A stretch of DNA of 64,000 nt from Pyxicephalus adspersus (GCF_032062135.1 NC_092859.1:32633367-32697366); one strand, 5' to 3'; counted from the first letter of the stretch, positions 1-12,650 are shown. Notes: generated by a model not told the origin, from the sequence alone. A program made the numbers and translations.

Positions 1-266
1 TTCTCTTCACATCCACACAGCGCCCCAAGCGGCTCTCGCAGAGGGTCACGTGTTTGCGTTGCACGCCTCATCATTCCCGTCACGTGATAACCGAAAGCGA
101 GGCTTGAGTTCTGCTACCCTACCTTTGCGTGACGAGTTAGGCGGGCCACGCCTTCAGCCAATTGGAGAGCAGTAGTCGTGGTATCTGGGTGTGGTTGGGT
201 CAAGCAGTAGAAGCTCCCGCCTGACAGGGAAGGAGAGGGGAGCTGCGGTGCCGGGGATTGCACGAG
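1..266 (+). promoter_or_regulatory. PACSIN2: CpG-richer TATA-less promoter and candidate non-coding first exon, probably PACSIN2
   Basis: This block is clearly richer in G+C and CpG than the next 35 kb. It carries two TCACGTG E-boxes (46-52 and 80-86; USF/MITF/TFEB class), a TGACG half-site near 130, GC-rich sequence at 139-152 and a CCAAT box at 158-162. No TATA box is evident. A plausible splice donor (CACGAG|GTAATG) lies at 266/267, so a non-coding first exon could end at 266, with its start somewhere around 170-240. The next + strand exon I can identify is the PACSIN2 exon at 35557, so assigning this promoter to PACSIN2 is inference. It could instead be bidirectional, or serve a neighbour to the left; TTLL1 lies upstream of PACSIN2 in human. 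Confidence 0.5.
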
Positions 267-479
267 GTAATGCGGCTGCCTGGTAACCTGGGGTGATGGG
301 GTAGCTGGACACTGACTTCGTGTGTGTATATGTCTGCCATGTCCTCTGTCACCTTCACTCTGCCTGCTCTGTGTGTCTGCTATCACACCCACCGTACATG
401 ACACCGGTCTGCCCCCCATTCCATCACATGTATGTGCCCCTTCTACAGTGCCGCATACTCTGCCGGTTACATCTGTAAC

Positions 480-1150
480 TGATCACCCCCATCCTATACT
501 GTGTGTACCCCATACATTCATTATATACTTCCTATACAATGTACACCCTGTTTTTTCATTATATATATAAATCTTGTGCATGATCATCTCATTCTATACA
601 ATATATATCCCAAATATGTGTAGTATACACCCTGTCTGTGATTGCCTCCTCCAGTACAATATATACCCCACACCTTGTAGTTGATCACTTTGCCCTATAC
701 ATTATATACACCATATATTTATCATGTATACCCAGTGTATGATTGTCCCATCTTATACAATATATACCCCAGAGATTCTTCCTATACAATGTATACTCCA
801 TATAATCTTATAAATCCATTCATCATGAATCTCTATACCCTGCATACCTTGCATACCTTACCCTATGTTTATCATATACACTTTGTGTCTGATCATCTCA
901 TCCTATATCCAGTGTGTACTCCATATATATGTATGTATGTAGATATATGTATGTATGTATATACACCCTGTACGATGTATACTCCATATATATTTCATAT
1001 ACACCTCATTGTATACAATGTATATGGTATATACTTATCACATATATCACACATATACACATTGTGTCTTGTTACTTCATTCATATATTTATCATACGTT
1101 CTTTGTATCTCATCACTTCATTGTGCAATATATAATATATCACATATATG
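480..1150. repeat. Decayed TA-rich tandem repeat, unit about 45-60 bp
   Basis: A motif of the form GATCATCTCATCCTATACAA followed by TATATACCCCATATAT and a CATGTATACCC-like segment recurs with substitutions and indels. Unit starts are visible near 481, 582, 640, 683, 741 and 891, giving spacings of about 100, 58, 43, 58 and 150 bp, so some units are fused or lost. Weaker echoes of CTATACAATGTATACTCCATAT continue past 1000 and fade by about 1900. Open frames across this region are by-products of the repeat. Confidence 0.6.
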
Positions 1151-4100
1151 ATCATTATTATCTCACAAATTTGCCCGAAACTCTCTGCATCTCATGTATA
1201 ACATTCTGTACATTCTGCAAGTTCCATTTTATTTGCCCGGTGCATTGGATATTCATACAATATGATTCAGCACTGCTTATATCAGGCCCATATCCTACTG
1301 ATCCTGTACATAGGTTCTCCATGATACATGTTCCATATATTATTCCTGCATGGTATACATAAAACATTGCCTTGTCTATATTGTGAATCTTTGATATATG
1401 TATCCTATATGTCATGCCACCAATACATTGCATATTTATAAAGTACAAGATACATCCCACCTATTAATATTTTATGCTATTTCACACTTAAACATTCTGT
1501 AATCTATTTACCCAACATATATAATATAGGTACAATAAATGTATATGTATATATCATTTTTTTGTTTAGTATATATGTGGTGTATCTTGTATATATTTAT
1601 CCTTCCAGTTTGCTATTCTAGTCTCATCTGTAATTACTATATATTATACATACAATTACATGATTGTATGTGCTCTTTATGCAATATATCTATATACTGT
1701 ACACTCTGTATATAGTATACACATGTTTAGATGAGTGCTATATCTATCTCTCTTCTATCCAATCCATAATCCACCTACAGTATTCATCCCTTCCATTCTA
1801 TATACCATCTGTTCAGTATATCCATCCTGCATTGTGTATGCTCTGTCCTATCCATTCTGTATGTAGTACATAGTCTTCCATTTCTGTACCTGCAGCCTAT
1901 TCAGTATACACAATGTTTTTACAACCCATCTACTTTACATATTAGTTGTACTGTGTATTTATTATTTATATCCTATAGCACACCGCATTTCCCACCTCTC
2001 CAACGTCTGCAATGTGTTCTCTTCTCCATCTGTTTGTATGCCAGTATTGGATGTGTCCATTAAATATGTGCTACTTGTCTTGTTACAAAATTAGAATGTT
2101 TTTATCCCATGGTGTTTACATCTATTTATACCACGTAGGTTTCACCTCCTATATTTTTATCCATTGTGTGTATAATGTCATTGTGGTGTGTGTATTTTCT
2201 GGTGGTACTTTCCTGTAAATGGAAAATCATGCTATTTTATAATGTGATTTTTAATTTATTTGTTGTATTGATGGGTATGGATTTATCAATATACACACTT
2301 AGTGCCATGGTTCTTATTTAAACCTATTCGCATTCTGCATGAATCAGTACTTCATATGTGGGAGTGAGTATGGGCCGAAGGTATATATGTTATATATTTG
2401 TTTGCTGGAATGAGAAGGACTGATAAGCTGAATGGGTGAGGGGCACAACATTCGATGTTATTGACCTAAGCCATATAATATGTCATTCCTGCATTGATTA
2501 GTATGCAGTGCACAGGAGTGTCCCTGTGCAAGAGATTGCAGTGTTCTTGTTTAAGTATTTTGGATGGTAACCAGTAATGCGTGTTTGTTCAAAGCTGATC
2601 TGCAGGCAGATATAAAAGGCACATGATAAAGGCAGCTCTGCAATATTTATTATATGCTAAATTATGTTTTTTTTTATTTAATTGCAATCAGCACAGGTAC
2701 CTAAATATGACATAGTATTAGTCCCTTACAGTCTATTGTACAGCAGAGTGCGGAGATGGTGAGGGAGAAGCAGCACAGTGCTGCGAGCATACTAATCAGA
2801 GGGCAGTGATGTGATCCCACAGTCTGGGGGCAAGGAGGGGACCTGTAAGAGAAAGTGAAACTGAAGAGGAGTAAGATCAGGTCTGCTCCTCTAATAGAGC
2901 TGTATAAATACCAGGATTGGATGTACAGAAATACAAATCCTTTACCTCCCGTGTATGCATTTCATGTATTTAGTTGTTGGATTAGCAAAGCTTTAATGCT
3001 GATAATACATTTCCTGCTGATGCTGATAATATATTTGTACAGACTCATGGCACACTTACAATATCAGTAAACTGGCCCCACAACATCTGATTCTAACTTT
3101 CCCATTCTACATGATGAAAAGCAACATTTAATCTCCATTTCATCCCTATCAGAGTCCACACAAGGCTGACAAATATCTTTTGTCGGGCCGAGCATCATCG
3201 CCATCACATGATCCCAAGGGTTTAAACCCCTGCAGGTTATTTTTTATTTTATGCAGTCTGTGTACTGTTGGAGAGATTTTCTTTTACTTCATGTTCTAGG
3301 GCTGGGGATTATAGGCATTGACTTGTTTTTACTTGTCTGGAATCACTCTAACCATTTTACTACAAAGTGCTATTTAAAGATAAAGCTCTTGTGCCAATTC
3401 ACTGCTGAAGCGCCTTTCCTAAAGCAGGACTAAACCTTGTTCATACTCATCTGTCCCCCTTCCATCGCGGACACTGCCATCTTTTTCTCTTTCTTGTTTT
3501 GATCTTCGTCCATCTTGATTGGCTGGATTGGGATGATTAAGGCAGAAGTAAACGTGCAGATCCATTGATTCCCTCAGGAGGTTTCCAGGATCTGGTCGCG
3601 CATAGTCCTTCTTTTTCCACTGTCTGCCTACATCTTCCGATCTTGCACTGCTCAGACATGGGAACGGTGACATGAATGCTGATCCCACTGCGCATGCCTG
3701 AGCTTGGCATTTTTTCCCCAATGAAGAAAAAGCGCCTTCTGCGCGTGCCTAAGATCGGGCATGTGCAAAAGGAGCAGCCAGAAGCCTTTTAGGATATATG
3801 ATGTATGTATCCTTGGAGTCTTCATTTTATTTGGAGGGGGGGGGGAATAATGTGTAGGAATAAATATTTGACACAAAAATAAAGTCCTATCCATAAAAGC
3901 AAAAAAAAAAACGCAGCGAGGTCGGCACTAACATTCAGTAATGACATGGTTAAAGAGGACATTGCTTTATGATGCCCAATCAATGGCACCAAGCAGAAGG
4001 AATACTGGTTACTATAAGTAAGACTGTTTTGTCTTGCCCAGGAGTGATAGGAAATGGAAACAGACATACAGAAATGTGTGAGGCTCAGTATTCAGGATGT

Positions 4101-5998
4101 TGTGGAATTGGTTCATCACTGACCAAATGATACGTAAGCATTGTGATAGATTTACATATAACCCAGGATGTCACCATGAGGATTAGCTGAAGGACCAAAA
4201 ACATCCTCCTTGGAACCTCTGCATAGCACAGGAGAGCCTTCTATGACCATAATGCAGTATTCTCCCCAGAACATTTTTAGGCTGCGTGGGAAGAAGCTGT
4301 AGGCAGGTGATGGCCCCTGTGTTGTGACCCAAGTTTTCCATAACCACCAGAAACAGCCAGTGGTTGCTGAAAAATCCCTTGTTCTTTCACAACAAAGTAA
4401 CACATGTTTTTTTGTTGTTTGTGGCTGCTGACATCAAATTCAAGATGCCCAGCAGCAGTTTCGGGGCTTTTTGATGTATACATCAGGCAGATAAAGAACA
4501 TGACTGAACTGGTAAATGCACATTGCTTTATGGATATATTTCTGGAATTATTAGTATGGTGATTAACTCTGTCTAATGTAGATCTAGTTCCAGCAGTGTA
4601 AATATTCACACTCCCCTCTCTGCATGCTAACAAAATTCTAAGGCCGAGTTCACAATTTTCTGGTGTGTTGTGGTGGTAATGCACATTTTTCCCCCATGTG
4701 TTTATGTGCATAAAGTTAAGGCAGCCCAAAAAGGGGGGTATGTATCATTTTAGGCAAAACAACCCATGGTAGTGCCTTGGTGCATGTTGTGTTAGAGCTG
4801 TGTTAATTTTTTTGGGGTGCTAATGCAGCTCGCCACGATAGAAAAGTATTAACCCAACCTAATAGACAATCAGCTGCTTTCTCTACCATACAAGCACAGG
4901 CAGGACTTGTCATAGGGCTACAGAATGTATACATTGTGCATAGCCACTGATAGTCTGAGCGATGGCACATTCTTCTGACTGCTGGAGGTGGTTGTCACCA
5001 AGGCGGTGATATTTGTGTATATTTGTATTTTTTTTTCTGTGCAGTACTTGTTACAACACTCCCAATTCAGTTTCCCAATTGCAGTCCTAGTTTAACACAT
5101 AAAGCAGACCTGGTCTGCTATTGCCAATATTAGGGGGAAACCCCTTCTGAGAAATGCCATGCAGCTATCATCTGAGTGCATGTAGGCAGAAATAGGCTGC
5201 TGGAGATCAGCACTGTGATACAACAGCTGTGTAAGGAAATAGGAAAACCTACAGAAATATATCAGCTTGCATAATTCATGAAATTCTAGAGGTTGTGGGG
5301 TCAGTTCCAGGAATGGGAATTGTGTATACAGACTGTGCTCAGAGATTGGGAAGAATTTGCTGCTCCTTATGTAAGAGGCCACAGAGAATCCAGCGCTGAG
5401 ACATTGCACTGATACTTGGCTGTGCTTGTAGTGACGAAGCACTAACCAGACTTCCCCCTCCCAGTAACAGTGTAAATTGTGATTCATGTTGATTAGCAAC
5501 TGGTTGTAGGAAGGAGCTGGAGATTGCACACCCTCCCCATGCTTCCTCAGCTCTATGATTTAATACTCTTGGTATGAGCAGGGGAATCTGCATTTTCTAA
5601 CACAACTCTCCTAAGTAGCTGGTCAGGGCACATATGGAATCCAGGTTACTTGTGTTTATATGTACAGGGTTTTATAGGGGGATTCCTCAGTGTGTCAAGT
5701 TTCAGTGATTTCCTCTTTCCAAGAACTCTACTTGGCTCTGTTTTTAGTAATTGTAGAAACTGTAAGTAAAACCATGCTCACTCAGATGGCATATTGGTAT
5801 ATTAAAGAGGACCTGTCAGCCGCTATACCAAATGTTCTGCCTTGGAACAAGGAGCAAAATGTCAGTGCAAGTACTTGGTGTAAGGCTACATTTTTATTCT
5901 TATATCCTTGGGGTGCTCTCTGTACCAAAATCATTTATGTCATAGATGTACTGAAGAATATAAAAGTGAAAAAGCTGAAGCTAAACTCTGTGAAAACA

Positions 5999-6016
5999 AG
6001 GGGGGGGGGGGGGGGG
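5999..6016. repeat. Poly-G tract
   Basis: A run of 17 consecutive G bases on the + strand inside non-coding sequence. Such runs can form G-quadruplexes and are also prone to length errors in assemblies. Confidence 0.9.
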
Positions 6017-9000
6017 AAGCAACTATATGCGCATTATTTCTAGCTCCAACAGCTGTGCCATTCTTATTTCTCCAATGCTGTGGGTGGGCCTCCAATGAAC
6101 TCACAATGGAAGAGGTTTGAGCAAAAACCACACTCCAATCTCACCACAACCATCCCCCTGTAGCTTCCAATTTGTTTAATTGATAACCAGGGCCTTTAAG
6201 TAGTTGAGGAACCGCAGAGATCCTGCTGTCAGAAACTGCCCATTGGAACTGAGCCCAATGAATACATAAAGATAAAACTCGTGCCGAAGAGAAATGAGAA
6301 CCAGATATGTTTCTTTGTTTGAGATTGAATAGTAAACCTCTCTGTTACAATGGCACACGAGCATTATGATGGAATCCACTGTTACGATTCTGCAATAACC
6401 TAACAATCCTCAGTGGAAAATGTTTCTAGATTTAATAATGATATAATCGCAATAGAGAATGCACATGTAAATCCGCAACCTTCTATGAAGGTGGTTTGCT
6501 TTGTGGCGAAAAAAAAAATCATTTGGGCAAGTACTTTTAAACCAAACAATAACCTCATTAGTGAATTGCTGCTGCTTTACGGTCCATTCACAAGCCGGGG
6601 GCAGGGAGGTGACTTGGGCTGCATTTCCTAACTTTTCCTAACAGCGGGGGAAATTCAGGTCACGACTCTGGCTATCTAAATATCAGGACTGGGAGGACAA
6701 AAAGAAATGTCCTATATTAGTACATACATATTGTATTTACCAGTATCGATTTTAGAGAGGACCTGCAGTAAAAAAAAACATTATTTAAATATTTAACCCA
6801 CAAAAGTTTAGGAAATCATAGTTGTAAAGGAAACTGCTCAAATACCTATCTTTCTTTGTGTCCCACCAATTTTTGGTGTTTTGTCCTCCACAGCATTTTT
6901 GTTCTAAAAAGAAACATAACCTGTCCTATGGGTGAGCTATACTCGGTTGGATGTGTTCACTGTAATTACCACATACTGGAAGGAAAGAACGGGAGTGCAT
7001 CATGAGTGTACAGTAAAAAAAAACAAAAAAAAACGTAAAGGCAAGTGCAGGACCACGTAGTAGATTTGTTTTTAGAGGAACGGAAATTTTTCACTATATA
7101 TGTTGCAAGAACTCATCTAAACGTGAATTCGTTGGCGGCATACAGTGTAGTGTTCATGACATTCCATATCATACCTGCACTGTAACAGCCTTACTACACA
7201 GATCTCTGTGTAGTAAGTTCTCTACAAATCCAGACTTACTGAAGTTTGATTAGGCATCGTGGCTTGAAAACTTTATGCCATCAGTCCCAATCTCTATCTG
7301 GTGCAGAAATGGCCATCCTATTAAGTTAAAATCCTTTTATGTTTTGAAAAATCAATCTTTACAACTTTTGCTGATTGTAATTGTGTGTGTGGATGACAGT
7401 CATCTGAGTCGAAGTTGTGTCACGGTTCAGGCATTTGGAAATGAGGAGAAAATTGCAATATAGATAATATCTAAAGCTTTTTGTATCTTTATGACAGGCT
7501 TCATTTTATAATACTTGCACATAAAATGAACTGGGTATCAAGATTAAGCTGTTTTGTAAAGAGGCTGATATTCAGTTGTCGGAAATGTCACCCAGTTTAT
7601 CGAGGCTGCAAGGTTTTGTGCTTATCAGATTGTTGGTGAGATCAGGCAGGTCCATTATTCATGATCTATCCAATATCCTGTCAATTATTGTATGTCCAAT
7701 ACGCATTGGATAGTGAAAGTTTGAATCTAAAACATTCCTATGCTATTTGTATCTTGGAATTCTGTTTTATGCAAGTCTTTAATGCCTTATAAGCCAAATA
7801 GGCTTCTTCTTCCAGCACTATGATATGTGGCCCCAGTTATCAATGAGAAGCAGTTGGAGAGGCAATGTAAATTCTAGATCCTTGGAGCTAGTCTAGATTT
7901 TCATAATTAGATTGTGAGTGGCTGGCATTTGTGAAAATTTGACATTCCTACCTAGTTCCACTTTACATTTGTAGCAATATCTGCTCCGATATTGATATTA
8001 AATATCAGGTCCGAATGAAAGTTTCCTATGTAGCACTAAACAATTTCATAAATTTGTCCAAATAACGCTTTATGTCAGAAATGGCAAACATTTGAAGTTG
8101 TATGTGAATTGTATTGCTGTAAAAAGTTAGGCTTGGCCAAACCCCCTTTGCATTCAGCCCTATAGATGATTGGGTGGGCCGATGGACCAATATGGAGGCT
8201 TTACTGTAAAAGCTGAACTGCATGCAAATTAGATTTGCTATTCATTTTGAAGTTTGGAATTCACCAAATGCAACCTTTTTCTTTGTATGCTTAGTCTGAA
8301 TTGCCTTGTATTTATAGTAGGTTTACTTTAAATGTGTGATACCTCTTGACTAAAAAAACCTTGTGAACTGACTCATTTCTGCACATTAAACTTCTTTCAC
8401 TCAACTTGTACTTCTTGCTGATACACTGCAAAATGTGATGCACTTGTGTATGAGACACAAGTCATGTCAATTGTCTTCTGACACAGCAGTTGTACTGCAG
8501 GAAGCTGTTTGCTGAGAAAGTATAATTTTTGGACTGTGTTGTCATCTCCCACAAACCCTCCATAAGGAAAAAAACACATGGGTCAATTTTGCTGAACTTT
8601 TGCTGGGTTCAATTCTGACACAACTTTCTCAAACTTATATTTATATCCATGGACTTGTATTGTACTGTGTCTTTCCATCATCTCCCAGCAGTTTTGCCCT
8701 CAGCCATTTTACAGAAACAGGTTGTGTGACTTGCTGTGCAAATTAACTCCAGGGCAAGCAGTGGTGTCCCTAAAGCCTTTAAGTTATAAATTCTCCCCAC
8801 ATCACAGCCTTGTCCATAGAACTTAGATGTCATCTGCTTTCATGTGTCTGCACGTTGCACTTTGCTTTCTTTTTTCTCTTAACATCAAACCACTGACACT
8901 TTTCTGAGCTGGAGGCTTAAAAGAATAAAATCGCACATCCCTGGTTTAGTTTTTCTGGAGTCTATTGTTTTCTCTTTTATCTACAATGGAACACAAAGAA

Positions 9001-9152
9001 ACAAATGTTTACTACCCTACCCAGGACTATAAAATAAAGTCATGGTTGGATGTTGGGTTTATTATTCATCCACCGTTCTTTTATCAACTCTTTCTCCTTC
9101 TTATGTATCTTAAACTAACCATGCATAAATAAAATCAGATTTGCCGATTACT

Positions 9153-9314
9153 AGCTTGTGTACACTATTGGTGGATTATATTTGAACGATTGTATCGTTA
9201 CAACATGTACAGAATTGTGAACAATATGATCGTTCAAGTATAATCCTGCATAATCGTCGATTGGTCATAATAGTTTGTTTTCCAATGATATTTATTGGAA
9301 GTGTGTACCTAGCT
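9153..9314. mobile_element. Short hairpin MITE, Harbinger-like ends (decayed)
   Basis: The left end reads AGCTTGTGTACAC, and the right end read in reverse reads AGCTAGGTACACAC. Both resemble the termini of the two longer Harbinger MITEs in this window. Inside, arms 9173-9190 and 9229-9246 are reverse complements at 17 of 18 bases. A clean 3-bp target duplication is not visible, so superfamily assignment is tentative. Confidence 0.45.
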
Positions 9315-9699
9315 TTAGGCTTGTGGTCTGAGAAGGAGCAGTAAAGCACAAGTGTTCTGTACTATTACAAAGCATGAAGCAGAGCTAATAGAGTGGTATT
9401 AAAAAAATTCAGAGTGATATTTACCTTTAAGGCAATGTTCCCACAGCAATGCCATGAGGTTGCATAGTGGTTACTGCTTCCTCATTCCCAAACCACTGCC
9501 ATTTGGGAGATGCTACTTGTGGCAGCACTATAGAGAATGAATGGGGGTGGCAGTGAAAAGTACTATTACTAGTACTACTTACTTCTTTAAGAATCAGTGC
9601 TGTGGTGCGAGTGACCAAACGGCAAGATGCCAGCCACTGGAGCCGCTCAGGATCGCTCGCACTAAGCTGAACAAAGCCAGCCTGAAGCCGATGACTAGC

Positions 9700-9845
9700 T
9701 GTATTATTATTATTAATAAAAAGGATTTATATAGTGCCAATATAATATACAGTGCTGTACAATAAATAGGGGTTGCAAATGACAGACAGACGGTGACACA
9801 GGAGGAGGAGAGGACCCTGCCCGAAGAGCTTACAATCTAGGAGGT
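9700..9845. repeat. Dispersed frog-type repeat ('tatttatatagcgcc' family)
   Basis: ATT-rich sequence leads into TTTATATAGTGCCAATATAA, then a CTGTACA segment, a GACAGACAGACGGTGACACAGG-like segment and AGGACCCTGCCCGAAGAGC, ending with ACAATCTAG. The first part matches the distal part of the repeat at 60940-61265. I know this as a common amphibian interspersed repeat; that it belongs to a SINE or LINE tail is inference. Confidence 0.5.
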
Positions 9846-11066
9846 GTAGATGGCACATGGTGATGGGAAGACCTGTGCTGTAGTCTATTACTGTACAGGC
9901 ACTTGTGGATGTTGTTGTGCAGTGGAATTTCATGTTTAACGTGAAACATACCTAGGAGTGTTGAATGAAGAGGGCTCTACATATAGGCAATATCATTTTT
10001 TTCATCTGCACAGACACAGTACTTATCAGGATCAATAGAACTTCCAGTGAGAACACGTCTAACAATAGAGAGCGGTGATTGCAGCTTGGTGTCCATTGTG
10101 TTGTTCACTTCTGATACATAAACTGAATTTACTCATGTTCTCGAGTTACACGGTGCAATTGTCAGAACATCATTGTGCTCTGAGGACCACTAAAAGCGCA
10201 ATAAAATGTAATACTGTATGAAAAAGAGTTGTAATAGAAATCTTTTAAAGGGAGAACCTTACAAACTTTCTCTTTGCCTCTTTTGTGCACAGTATCGAAG
10301 AGTAAGGTTTAGATCATTAATGGACAGATCTCCCACCGGATGAACAGTAAGTGATGTGCCTGGCTCACACAGATATCCAGACATTTTTTATGTTGGGGGA
10401 AAAAAAAACATGGTTGATGAAGGATTTGGGTGAGTTCTTACTATCAGGGATGCTGAAGATAAGTTATTTATTTCATATTCATGCTGCAGTAAGTTTGTCC
10501 TGTTGTACTGAAGTGTATTTGCATAAATTTAATTACCTGTGGATATAAAGCTATCCTAGATTTTGCAGCATCCATCAGTTTTAGGTTTAGTACTAGTACC
10601 TCCTTTGTGTTTTGTTTTTATAACCTAAAGCAGTACTCGCCAACCAGTGGTCCGTGAGAAAATTTGGGTGGTCCACAGAACAATTTGGACTTTATTTGCA
10701 ATTTTTATGTTTTATTAAAATAACATTCTAATGAATTCTGCATGACAATTTTCACCTTTATATTGCACTAAATTTACAAACTGTACTAGAGACGTAAATA
10801 CAAGGGAGGAGCAGGGTGACGTCAGTGTAGACTTAACTTGTATGAGGCAACCGCTGCTGAGCTGCACGCTTCAGTATTGTTTCCACCATTACAACAGTCG
10901 CCCCGCTCCGCGAATACCGTTCTCATCCGATTGTTTCATTTTATTTGTTTATTTCTCAGATGCTGTTTTAGGTAAGTGTAACCTTAACTGTGTATTTTCT
11001 TTATGTGTTACATTTATGGCATCAATTGGTTTGACTTTGATCACTGTCATTTCTTGTTTGCTCTTA

Positions 11067-11396
11067 AGCTGCGTACACACGTGCAATTTTTGTCGTTGGA
11101 AAGGATCTTTCATGATCCTTTCCAACGACAAGGGAGTGCACGATGCATGAACGGTGCTGTACATACAGCACCGTTCTGCTCTATGGAGAGGGGAGGGGGA
11201 GAGCGACGGAGCGGCACCCTGCTGCGCGCTCTCCCCTTCCCTTTCATTAGGATCGGCTGTCGTCCATCGTCCGTGGATCCAGCAGGACGGTCTTTCGGAC
11301 GATGGACGACAACGACTGTACACACGGCAGATTTTCGCCCAATAATTGGCCGATGCCGATTATCGGGCGATAAAAATCTGACGTGTGTACGTAGCT
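11067..11396. mobile_element. PIF/Harbinger-type MITE, copy 1
   Basis: The 330-bp element is bounded by TTA on both sides (11064-11066 and 11397-11399), the TWA target duplication typical of PIF/Harbinger. Termini are AGCTGCGTACACACGT and, in reverse, AGCTACGTACACACGT. The inside is a chain of perfect hairpins: an 18-bp-arm stem near 11086-11129, a 13-bp-arm stem around GAACGGTGCTGTA, and a 15-bp-arm stem around GTCGTCCATCGTCCG. It encodes no protein; open frames across it are palindrome artefacts. Copy 2 is at 34560-34880. Confidence 0.8.
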
Positions 11397-11422
11397 TTAG
11401 ATTCAATTGAAATAAAACCGTA

Positions 11423-11593
11423 ATGAGTGAGAAAAAGCAAACTAACATATTTTATTTCTTTGGTAATACCAAGGATAATGCAACAAATGATAATAGTTAC
11501 AATAGTAATACTTCACTAAACCTTGAGTTGATAAATGAATCAGAGCCCCCACAGACCTCGTCAGGCACCATTAGGAAGCTGTGCAGGATTTAA
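11423..11593 (+). pseudogene. Remnant N-terminal reading frame of a hAT-like transposase
   Basis: An ATG at 11423 opens a 56-codon frame beginning MSEKKQTNIFYFFGN and ending at TAA 11591-11593. A Lys-rich start followed by an 'I-F-YFFG' segment resembles the N-termini of hAT transposases that precede a zinc finger. The frame sits just inside the right terminus of the hAT-like element, where a large internal deletion has apparently removed the rest. Because it is so short, chance cannot be excluded. Confidence 0.35.
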
Positions 11594-12544
11594 AATTATG
11601 AATTTAGTGGTCCGTGAGGTTTGAAAGGTTGTCGAATGCCTACATAAAGCACACATATTCACACAGATTGAGAACAGTGAACGGTTTCCCTTCTGCTAGT
11701 ATTTAGGTAACCCTAAAAAATATTAGTTCCTAAATCTTTTGCTGAAAAACTAGGACGCTTTCTGTTCCTTCCTGTGCATTGTGAGATGATCCATCCTCTG
11801 ATGCCTCTGACTTGCTAGTTTTACCAGCTTTGTAGTGAGATTTGGAGATGTCATCACTGTGCTGTTCACTGTGCTCTCTGCTGGAGAGTAATCGATGTCT
11901 GTGGAACTACAGGTAAGGCTCACCCTGCTGTAACTCATTCTGTGGAACTGTTCTTTTCCTTCTTTGACATCTTCTTGATCATTACCCCACCATCATATGA
12001 TTTCTGGTTATCTGTGGGGGCAGCTCTGACTTGAAGAAGCAAATCCCTTCCAAGATGACTGCTTCCGGAGACGGTGTAACCGTGGTAATATAGTAATGGT
12101 TAAAAGATCAGCTGCAGAGAGATCAGATAGTATTGCTAACTAATCCTTTATCCTCGGCTTGTCTTTTTGGCTTCCACGGTTCTGGTCCTCTTTAAATGTT
12201 TATATCTATAAAATGGTGCTGTATGTAAACATGATTTATTAAGGTATACTAAAATAAAAAATATTTGTGTTGTGCAGATTTGCAAGGTCTATCTAACAAC
12301 AAGAATGTAATGCGTTGTTTGTAGCCTTGTTTGAAAGTGTTAGAATTATAAAATACGTCTTGGAGACATTGACTGGTGGCTGTTTGAGCCCCACTGGTCT
12401 CTTTGAATGTAGTCTCTAAGTTTGTGCTGAGACTTCCTTACTTATTGATTTAGAATGTGGATGTGGTTGTAGGTTTTATTTCCCTCTTCCTGACTTTTGT
12501 TTTGGCAGACCATTCCTTTTTAAACTAAATCTAACTTAACTTAA

Positions 12545-12650
12545 CTTGGACCTGTGTTTGGCAACCGGGGTTCTGTGCAAAGCTGAGGTTCCTCCAGGGA
12601 GATTGCTAGAGGATCTTGAGCAATGACCAGTCATTGAAGGGCCCTTGCCA
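12545..12650 (+). repeat. Dispersed repeat fragment ('ggttcctccag' family), copy 1
   Basis: The stretch TTCTGTG..AA..CT..GGTTCC.CCAG, then AGATTGCTAG and CTTGAGCAAT, aligns with 23110-23210. Together they show a dispersed repeat family, truncated here. No coding capacity is visible. Confidence 0.5.

Larger units (their letters stand above)
10632..11642 (+). mobile_element. hAT-like deletion derivative, interrupted by a Harbinger MITE
   Basis: The left end (AGTACTCGCCAACC) and the right end read in reverse (TAGGCATTCGACAACC) form imperfect terminal inverted repeats of the hAT 'cagngttc-caacc' style. GTGGTCCGTGAG also occurs at both ends. The flanks at 10624-10631 (CCTAAAGC) and 11643-11650 (CATAAAGC) agree at 7 of 8 bases, consistent with an old 8-bp target duplication. 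The interior keeps a short open frame (11423-11593) that looks like a transposase N-terminus and contains a complete younger insertion at 11067-11396. No transposase catalytic region remains. Confidence 0.5.

Noticed and set aside
681..1362. Tyr/Ile/His-rich frames up to 156 codons
   Set aside because: Translation of the TA-rich tandem array, not protein-coding.
10959..10973. Tiny exon-like segment ATGCTGTTTTAG between CTCAG and GTAAGTG
   Set aside because: Good-looking splice borders but it lies inside the hAT-like element's leader and carries its own stop; no host frame to join.
10949..11448. Overlapping frames of 63-135 codons on both strands
   Set aside because: Products of the palindromic Harbinger MITE; the same happens at 34482-34809.
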